A stretch of 55,308 nt of DNA, from positions 1 through 55,308 of the forward strand of contig JBEHWI010000021.1 in NCBI GenBank assembly GCA_040217815.1. The letters are read 5' to 3'. This document shows, piece after piece, positions 49,827 through 55,308 of this stretch (its first letter is position 1; every line of letters starts with the position of its first letter). The translations under genes and the position numbers were made by a program. Below the pieces are notes generated by a model. That model worked only from the letters and a program-made list of their open reading frames with translations, was not told where the DNA came from and made no database searches. This DNA comes from UBA5314 sp040217815 (GTDB taxonomy: Bacteria > Bacillota > Syntrophomonadia > Syntrophomonadales > Syntrophomonadaceae).

Positions 49827-51167
49827 CTATAGATTAATAGAGAAAGGGGTAAATCCGGAACGCGGTATGTACCCTGCCCGATCCAGATCCAGCACGTATT
49901 CGCGCTGGTATTCTTTTTTATGAGATGCAATGCGCTGCAAAAGCTCCGCCAGCTTTTCAATTTCAGTAAATGTATTATAGGCGCCGAGACTTATTCTGAC
50001 CAAACCGGGCATCTGCCAGACCGGCAAACGGGCATATTCATCCAGGTTGGCCGGTTCTTCCTGCCCCAGGAGGTGCCTCACGTAGGGTTGAGCGCAGAAG
50101 CACCCGGTTCTTACTCCAATTCCACCTTCATAAGCCAGTATAGCTCCAAGCAGGCTGTGATTGATATCCCGCATATTGAAGCTGACCACCCCTACCCGGG
50201 GCAGGCTGCCATAGACGGTCAAGCCGGGTATTCCCTTAAAAAGCCTCAGGGCATACTCGGTAAGCTGTTCCTCATAAGCGGCAATTCTCTCCATTCCTAT
50301 AGAATCCAATATCTTTAAGGTCTCAGATAAGGCCAGGGCTCCGATAAGATTTGGCGAACCTGCTTCATCTCGATCAGGGACCCCTCCCCATTTGACCTGT
50401 TTTAAACCAACCAGGGAGACGGTTCCACCTCCCGCGTATTCCGGCGCGCCTTTTAAAAAAGTTTCTCTGGCTCCAATCAAAACTCCGGCACCAAAGGGAG
50501 CGTATATTTTATGACCGGAAAAGGCCAGGTAATCGATGTGCTCAGGATGCCCATGAGGCTTCATATCCAGGGTCAGGTGCGGCGCGTATTGAGCCGCGTC
50601 GAGCATAAAACGGGCTCCGTATTCATGGGCCAGGGCTGCTAGATGGCCTATATTGTTGATATGGCCGGTTACATTGGAAGCTCCGCAAAGGGTGAGCAGC
50701 CGCACTCGGGGATACCAAAAGCGCAGTTTCCTTGACACGTCCTGCAGGTCGAGGCAGCCCTCACTATCCAGACCGGCATAGTCAACGCGCCCCGCGCGGC
50801 GCCACGGCAGGTCGTTGGAATGGTGTTCCATTCCGGTGCTTACCACCACATCGGTTGGCGACAGGTTTAGGCGATAGGACAGCTTGTTTATGGCTTCAGT
50901 GGTGTTTTTGACAATAATTACAGCATCCCGTTCCGGGTCGGCTTTTACAAAATGGGCGATGTCTTCATGGCATTCATCGAAGAGCTGTGAGGAGAGGACT
51001 GATTTATGCCCTGTTCCCCGATGCACTCCAGAATACCATTTTAAGTAATCTTTCAATTTTTCGTAAACTGGCTTCAGGGCTGGGGTGCTGGCTGCATTAT
51101 CGAAATTTATTAATCGGGCCGGCCGGTTGCCGCGCAACGGTACTTTGACGTCAATGCCCAAAACCAT
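49827..51167 (-). CDS. Class V PLP aminotransferase, cysteine-desulfurase (SufS)-like (446 aa)
   Basis: VNFDNAASTPALKPVY-like NFDNAASTPALKPVYEKLKD at the N-terminus, GTGHKSVLSSQLFDECHEDI, the PLP lysine in AFSGHKIYAPFGAGVLIG, and an active-site loop with cysteines VRTGCFCAQPYVRHLL match SufS/CsdA. It is longer than typical SufS, with extra sequence at the C-terminus (about 405-446). No sufE/sufU partner is adjacent. It may provide sulfane sulfur for Fe-S or thiolation pathways. The next gene (51291) is a DsrE-like sulfur-trafficking protein. Confidence 0.88.
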   Translation of the reverse strand: MVLGIDVKVPLRGNRPARLINFDNAASTPALKPVYEKLKDYLKWYSGVHRGTGHKSVLSSQLFDECHEDIAHFVKADPERDAVIIVKNTTEAINKLSYRLNLSPTDVVVSTGMEHHSNDLPWRRAGRVDYAGLDSEGCLDLQDVSRKLRFWYPRVRLLTLCGASNVTGHINNIGHLAALAHEYGARFMLDAAQYAPHLTLDMKPHGHPEHIDYLAFSGHKIYAPFGAGVLIGARETFLKGAPEYAGGGTVSLVGLKQVKWGGVPDRDEAGSPNLIGALALSETLKILDSIGMERIAAYEEQLTEYALRLFKGIPGLTVYGSLPRVGVVSFNMRDINHSLLGAILAYEGGIGVRTGCFCAQPYVRHLLGQEEPANLDEYARLPVWQMPGLVRISLGAYNTFTEIEKLAELLQRIASHKKEYQREYVLDLDRAGYIPRSGFTPFSINL

Positions 51168-51290
51168 CTTTCTGAACCGCTTGACATTAAAACTCTGGCT
51201 TTTAATTATCCTTCACCCCGGTAGTTACTCTTCTCATACATAATACGGGGGCAAAGACCCAAGTGACACTACTTTAATAACCCGGGGAGT

Positions 51291-51770
51291 TTATATGAAA
51301 AGCTGAAGTTTGGCCGAGGCAGCGTCTTTTATATAGGCTTTAACATCCATAGCTTCGACTCCCGGTATCATTTCTTCCAACTTAAAACCCATAATATTCA
51401 GTGAGAGCTGGCAAGCGCAAAAGCGCACTCCTTTATTCTGAGCCCCTTTGATAAAAGCGGGCAGTCCTGGAGTGTCTTCATCTTCCATCATGTCCAGCAG
51501 CATCATTTTTCCCAAACCTGCCATATTCATGCGAGAAAGGGGCAGGTGGGCTGCCCCTTTGGGGGTGGTCAGAGTAAACATCTGCTCATAGAGGCTTTTG
51601 TCCTCCAGGGTCATTTTTTCTGGGTCCCTCAATAACATTAGGCCCCAAAAAGCAAAAAACATGGTGGTTTCCATGTCCAGTTCACGGGCTCCGTTGGCTA
51701 TGATAAAAGCGGCCAGGGCTTTGTCGTAGTCGGCGCTAAACAATAATAGATTAGCTTTTTCATCGCTCAT
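51291..51770 (-). CDS. DsrE/DsrF-like (DsrE2) sulfurtransferase-type protein (159 aa)
   Basis: NLLLFSADYDKALAAFIIANGARELDMETTMFFAFWGLMLLRD opens a DsrE2 domain, with MNMAGLGKMMLLDMMEDEDTPGLPAFIKGA and cysteines in VRFCACQLSLNIMGF near residue 120. The conserved cysteine pair probably carries persulfide. ATG 51770 follows AGGTGG. DsrE-like domains are often joined to CoADR-rhodanese proteins, such as the one at 25578. Confidence 0.85.
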   Translation of the reverse strand: MSDEKANLLLFSADYDKALAAFIIANGARELDMETTMFFAFWGLMLLRDPEKMTLEDKSLYEQMFTLTTPKGAAHLPLSRMNMAGLGKMMLLDMMEDEDTPGLPAFIKGAQNKGVRFCACQLSLNIMGFKLEEMIPGVEAMDVKAYIKDAASAKLQLFI

Positions 51771-51820
51771 AACTATCCCACCTCCGTTTGCTATAGCCTT
51801 ATTCTGTGCTTTTCAGCCAT

Positions 51821-51847
51821 AAAAAAACCGGCCTATAAAGGCCGATT
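51821..51847 (-). terminator. Intrinsic terminator after fhs
   Basis: AATCGGCCT/AGGCCGGTT stem (one mismatch) with a small loop followed by TTTTTTT, 28 nt after the stop. Confidence 0.8.
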
Positions 51848-51874
51848 TAGACTTGCGTATATTATGGTCTGTTT

Positions 51875-53542
51875 TTAGAAAAGTCCGACTATGGTTCCGT
51901 CCTCACGGATATCAATCTTTTCCGCTGCGGGAGTCTTGCCAAGTCCCGGCATAGTCATAACATCCCCGGCCAGGGGAACCACAAAACCGGCTCCAGCCGA
52001 CAGGCGCACTTCTCTGATGCTGACGTCAAAGCCTCTGGGCCGTCCCAGTAGACTGGCGTTGTCGGATAATGAATACTGGGTTTTGGCCATGCATACCGGA
52101 AGCCTGCCGTAACCCTGTTTCTCCAACCTTTCCAGAGTCCTGGCAGCAGCCGGTGAATACTGCACACCGTCTGCTCCGTATATTCTACGGCAGATTATTT
52201 CGATCTTGCCAGCCAGGCTTTCCTCAAGGTCATAGAGATATTGGAATTGACCGGGTTTTTCGCAGGCATTAAGCACCCTTTCAGCCAGCTCCAGTCCTCC
52301 CCTTCCACCTTCAGCCCACACTCTCGAAAGGGCCATGTCTGCCCCCAGACTGTGGCATTTGTCCATAAGCAGCTGTATCTCTTTCGGACTGTCGGTGGGA
52401 AATTCATTGATCGCCACCACCACTGGCAGTCCGAAACTGTGTACATTGTCCAGATGCTTTTCCAGGTTGGCGAAACCTTTTTCCAGGGCGTCCAGGTTGG
52501 GCACCTGCCACTGCTCTTTATTCAAGCCCCCGTGGTTTTTCAAGGCTTTGATGCTGGCCACCAAAACGACCGCGTCCGGTTTGAAACCACCGTAGCGGCA
52601 CACAATGTCGAAGAACTTCTCGGCCCCCAGATCGGCACCGAACCCGGCTTCGGTAACCATTACGTCGCCCAGCTTCAATCCCATCCGGGTAGCCACAATG
52701 CTGTTGGCCCCGTGCGCGATATTGGCAAAAGGTCCGCCGTGAATAAAGGCCGGCGTATTCTCCAAGGTCTGTACCAGATTGGGTTTTATGGCATCCTTGG
52801 CCAACAAAGCCATTGAACCCGCTGCCTGCAGATCATCAGCCGTCACTTCCCGTCCGTCATAGGTATAGGCCACCACGATCTTTTTAAAACGCTCTTTTAA
52901 ATCCATTAAGTCCCGAGCCAGGCATAGAGCTGCCATTACTTCCGAGGCCACACTGATATCAAAGCCCGATTCCCGGGGAACCCCATTTATCCTACCCCCC
53001 AGACCGAGGACGATGTTGCGCAGAGCCCTTTCATTTAAGTCCATTGCCCTTCTCCAAACGATCTGCCGCGGATCTATCCCCAGGCGGTTGTCGTGATGAA
53101 TGTGGTTGTCGAGCAGGGCCGCCAGGAGGTTGTGCGCCGTGCTGACAGCATGTATGTCACCTGTGAAATGGAGGTTGATATCCTCCATGGGCACCACCTG
53201 GGCAAACCCGCCCCCTGCGGCCCCTCCTTTTACCCCAAAGCTTGGTCCCAATGAAGGTTCGCGCAGGCCGATAACCGCTTTTTTACCGAGCAGATTCAAG
53301 GCCTGTCCCAAACCGACCGTGGTAGTGGTCTTGCCTTCACCCGCCGCAGTTGGATTTATTGCCGTAACCAGCACCAGTTTGCCGTCCGGTTTTCCTTCCC
53401 GCCTTTTTAACACATCGAGACTCACCTTGGCTTTGTATTTTCCATATAGTTCTATATCGTCCTCACCAAGACCCAAACCGGCGGCTATTTGATTTATAGG
53501 CTTCATCCGGGCACCCTGGGCTATTTCAATATCGCTCTTCAA
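51875..53542 (-). CDS. fhs: Formate-tetrahydrofolate ligase
   Basis: ATP-dependent formation of 10-formyl-THF, used in Wood-Ljungdahl or one-carbon metabolism. VTAINPTAAGEGKTTTTVGLG (P-loop), REPSLGPSFGVKGGAAGGGFAQV, MDLNERALRNIVLGLGG and the C-terminal LSAGAGFVVPLAGDVMTMPGLGKTP match the family. TTG 53542 is preferred because AAGGAGG lies eight bases upstream; the frame extends to GTG 53560. The product is about 555 aa, normal length. Confidence 0.95.
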   Translation of the reverse strand: MKSDIEIAQGARMKPINQIAAGLGLGEDDIELYGKYKAKVSLDVLKRREGKPDGKLVLVTAINPTAAGEGKTTTTVGLGQALNLLGKKAVIGLREPSLGPSFGVKGGAAGGGFAQVVPMEDINLHFTGDIHAVSTAHNLLAALLDNHIHHDNRLGIDPRQIVWRRAMDLNERALRNIVLGLGGRINGVPRESGFDISVASEVMAALCLARDLMDLKERFKKIVVAYTYDGREVTADDLQAAGSMALLAKDAIKPNLVQTLENTPAFIHGGPFANIAHGANSIVATRMGLKLGDVMVTEAGFGADLGAEKFFDIVCRYGGFKPDAVVLVASIKALKNHGGLNKEQWQVPNLDALEKGFANLEKHLDNVHSFGLPVVVAINEFPTDSPKEIQLLMDKCHSLGADMALSRVWAEGGRGGLELAERVLNACEKPGQFQYLYDLEESLAGKIEIICRRIYGADGVQYSPAAARTLERLEKQGYGRLPVCMAKTQYSLSDNASLLGRPRGFDVSIREVRLSAGAGFVVPLAGDVMTMPGLGKTPAAEKIDIREDGTIVGLF

Positions 53543-53615
53543 CGTCAAAACCTCCTTCACCAGTTCTTCCGAATATAATGTTCCCTATTTACGTTATTTT
53601 TCCTGCTTATTGAAC

Positions 53616-53990
53616 TAGTACTCTGTTAACCCTAAAACTTTAGTTACCACCGGCCAAATTTCCGCAGGGCTTCGTTGTCGTCAATCGCAATACGTCCAGT
53701 ATAACTCATTTGACGCCTACTGACAGGCTAATGCGGCGGTGGCAGGACGCCATGGAGCCGCGAGACGCCTACTGACAGGCTAATGCGCGGTGGCAGGACG
53801 CCATGGAGCCGCGAGACGCCTACTGACAGGCTAATGCGGCGACGTTCATGGACGAACTAGTACGGCGGTGACAGGAGGCCAAAGAGCCGCCGGTGACAGG
53901 AGGCCAAAGAGCCGCCGGTGGCAGGACGCCATGGAGCTGCCAAAAATTTTTCTCAGTGGAAACAAAACTTTTAGGGTTAAAAGAGTACTA
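53616..53990. mobile_element. MITE-like element, copy 5, with internal tandem repeats
   Basis: 375 bp with ends TAGTACTCTGTTAACCC and (inverted) TAGTACTCTTTTAACCC, about 40 bp each. Core in minus orientation near 53669-53700. Inside are two to three 51-52-bp units starting at 53712, 53764 and 53815 (GACGCCTACTGACAGG...), then a 25-bp unit beginning GGTGACAGGAGGCC at 53867 and 53892, with a third variant at 53917. An internal CTAGTAC at 53856-53862 hints at a nested event. The element occupies most of the 469-bp gap between fhs and spmB. Confidence 0.85.
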
Positions 53991-54011
53991 TTGACTGTAT
54001 TTTTGAAGACT

Positions 54012-54548
54012 TCAACCAAAAATCCGGTGGCATATGTAAAGGGCGGCTAGAAAGCCGCTGATGTCCGCGGTAAGGCCGGTTATTACCGAATAGCGAAATT
54101 TTTTCACTCCGACTGCACCAAAATAAATAGTCAATACAAAAAAGGTAGTGTCAGTAGTTCCCTGCATAACCGAGGCCAGACGGCCAATAAACGAATCAGG
54201 ACCGTAAACTTTCATCAATTCCGCGGATAGCCCTAATACGGCACTTCCCGAAAGGGGCCGCATAAAGGCCAGAGGGAGTATTTCAGGTGGAGCTCCGATA
54301 TAACTAGTTACTGGAGCCAATACCTGACTAACCAGCTCCAATGCTCCTGAGGCGCGAAAAACCGAGATGGCCACCAGCATACCCACCAGAAAAGGGATAA
54401 TCTTTACCGCCGTGGCGAATCCTTCCTGGGCACCCTCAACGAAGGCCTCATATACCGGCACTTTACGAAAGAAGCCATAGAGCGGAATTATGAGCAGCAG
54501 CACGGGAATAGCCCACCTGGATACTTGAGTCAGTATGGAATAGAGCAT
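54012..54548 (-). CDS. spmB: Spore maturation protein B
   Basis: 178 aa from ATG 54548 (GGAGG upstream); a longer frame extending to 54989 belongs to the spmA region and lacks a ribosome site. Membrane protein with four to six helices: VSRWAIPVLLLIIPLYGFFRKVPVYEAFVEGA at the N-terminus, IIPFLVGMLVAISVFRASGALEL, GLSAELMKVYGPDSFIGRLASVMQGTTDTTFFVLTIYF and a final IGALYICHRIFG-like end. SpmA and SpmB are related to nucleoside-recognition domains and act in spore core dehydration. The start overlaps the spmA stop (TGATG). Confidence 0.93.
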   Translation of the reverse strand: MLYSILTQVSRWAIPVLLLIIPLYGFFRKVPVYEAFVEGAQEGFATAVKIIPFLVGMLVAISVFRASGALELVSQVLAPVTSYIGAPPEILPLAFMRPLSGSAVLGLSAELMKVYGPDSFIGRLASVMQGTTDTTFFVLTIYFGAVGVKKFRYSVITGLTADISGFLAALYICHRIFG

Positions 54549-55138
54549 CAAGGCTTCCTCCAGCGGCTGAAACGGCGAAACCAGTAATCTAGCGAAACGG
54601 CTATCACCATGGATATCGATGTAGCAAATATACAAGGACCGACGATCTCCACTGGGTTGGCTGAATTGTAGGACAGGCGGACTCCTATTATAGTTGCCGG
54701 TAAGAGGGTGATGCAGGAGGTATTCAAGGCCAAAAAGGTGCACATGGCGGTGGAAGCTTCTTCTCTTCCTCCATTTAATTCCTGCAGGTTTTTCATAGCC
54801 CTCATGCCAAAAGGGGTGGCAGCATTGCCCAATCCCAGTATATTGGCGCTCAAATTCAGAATAATAGCCCCCATGGCCGGGTGGCGAGGCGGTACACCCG
54901 GAAACAGCCGTATCATTACCGGCCGTAGCAAGCGGGCCAGGGCCTGCACCATCCCGCCCCGCTCCGCTATTCGCATGATCCCCAGCCACAGCGCCATAAC
55001 CCCGATCAAATCAAAGCACACCTGGACTGCATCCCGGGCAGATTTCAATGCCGCGTCGGTTACGGCGTCTATGTTTCCTGTAGCGGCTGCCACAATAATT
55101 CCTGCCGCCAGCAGTACCAGCCAGATTACGTTGAGCAT
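54548..55138 (-). CDS. spmA: Spore maturation protein A
   Basis: 196 aa membrane protein. MLNVIWLVLLAAGIIVAAATGNIDAVTDAALKSARDAVQ at the N-terminus, followed by LIGVMALWLGIMRIAERGGMVQALARLLRPVMIRLFPGVPP and the conserved NILGLGNAATPFGMRAMKNLQELN, fits SpmA. It is the first gene of spmAB. ATG 55138 follows a GGAGGGATAG ribosome site. Typically expressed in the forespore under sigma-G or sigma-F; no such promoter was clearly seen here. Confidence 0.95.
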   Translation of the reverse strand: MLNVIWLVLLAAGIIVAAATGNIDAVTDAALKSARDAVQVCFDLIGVMALWLGIMRIAERGGMVQALARLLRPVMIRLFPGVPPRHPAMGAIILNLSANILGLGNAATPFGMRAMKNLQELNGGREEASTAMCTFLALNTSCITLLPATIIGVRLSYNSANPVEIVGPCIFATSISMVIAVSLDYWFRRFSRWRKP

Positions 55139-55229
55139 TTCTATCCCTCCATTAGGCCGGTTTCTGAAGGGTATGAATGCTCATTATTAATTAGAACAAC
55201 CCGAGGTGCAACAGAGGAATGATGTGACA

Positions 55230-55308
55230 GGGGGACGTTGGTTGTTTAAAAAGAGATTAGTGTTTAAGAAATTAAGTACCCCCGGCAAACACAAAAAGAA
55301 AGTCCCCC
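55230..55308. repeat. Possible REP/MITE-like palindrome at the window end
   Basis: GGGGGAC at 55230-55236 and its inverted copy GTCCCCC at 55302-55308 flank an AT-rich middle of about 65 bp. The ends recall the AGGGGGAC palindromes near 15.1 kb. The element may continue beyond the window. Confidence 0.4.

Noticed and set aside
53712..53945. Tandem repeats that could be read as a CRISPR array
   Set aside because: Units are adjacent with no unique spacers and the block lies inside a MITE-like element.
54549..54989. N-terminal extension of spmB in the same frame
   Set aside because: It overlaps spmA in another frame, has low-complexity sequence, and the ATG at 54548 has a proper ribosome site.

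Overview
The window looks like a chromosomal segment of an anaerobic, endospore-forming Clostridia-type Firmicute, perhaps a syntrophic, Syntrophomonas/Pelotomaculum-like lineage (the lineage is inference). Evidence: SpoIVA, a SpoIIP-type protein, SpmA/SpmB and a YIEGIA-type protein (sporulation); an IspH-ribosomal protein S1 fusion, as known from Clostridia; a ferredoxin-linked 2-oxoacid oxidoreductase and formate-tetrahydrofolate ligase (anaerobic metabolism). TTG and GTG starts are frequent and Shine-Dalgarno sequences are strong. Most genes lie on the minus strand.

Layout. 1-1.3 kb: an AT-rich edge with the 5' part of a tyrosine recombinase next to tRNA-Pro(GGG), probably the end of an integrated element that continues left of the window. 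1.4-9 kb: a YgbA-like gene, a cyclase-fold-like protein, a branched-chain amino acid ABC transporter split into livJHMG (plus a DMT exporter) and a divergent livF with a CBS-ACT protein. 9-11.2 kb: two DUF3892 proteins and a two-gene unit encoding a relative of the molybdenum-storage protein. 11.2-14.9 kb: lysC, thrB, hom. 14.9-15.2 kb: a cluster of palindromic repeats. 15.2-21.5 kb: spoIVA, gpsA, plsY, der and a DUF512 radical-SAM protein. 21.6-25.4 kb: a sporulation cluster (DUF1614, spoIIP, YIEGIA, its cap subunit, two DUF3189 paralogues). 25.5-29.3 kb: CoA-disulfide reductase/rhodanese, type 2 IPP isomerase, mobA and an FmdB-like zinc ribbon. 29.3-37.3 kb: ispH-rpsA, plsC, cmk and a chorismate/tyrosine run (aroA, tyrA and two DAHP synthases). 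37.5-41.3 kb: nitrilase-family amidase, yjbQ, aroH, hutP-like, larB. 41.4-44.7 kb: a five-gene 2-oxoacid:ferredoxin oxidoreductase operon with an ATPase. 44.9-55.1 kb: HDOD protein, cobT, rluB, folE, a soluble Rossmann-MCP chimera, a SufS-like enzyme, DsrE-like protein, fhs, and spmAB.

The most unusual signal is a family of small non-coding, MITE-like elements in intergenic spaces (1777-1935, 18541-18755, 37402-37523, 48761-48922, 53616-53990; shorter relatives at 39839-39922 and 38875-38887). Five share one conserved core but carry one of two kinds of terminal inverted repeat, and several ends supply the TAG stop codon of the adjoining gene. Other points of interest are a near-perfect palindrome in front of the Mo-storage-like operon, a soluble chemoreceptor with an NAD(P)-binding-like sensor domain, and an IPP isomerase gene whose only start fitting the conserved N-terminus is AUA. 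All calls rest on reading the sequence and on recognition of families; no database search was run.
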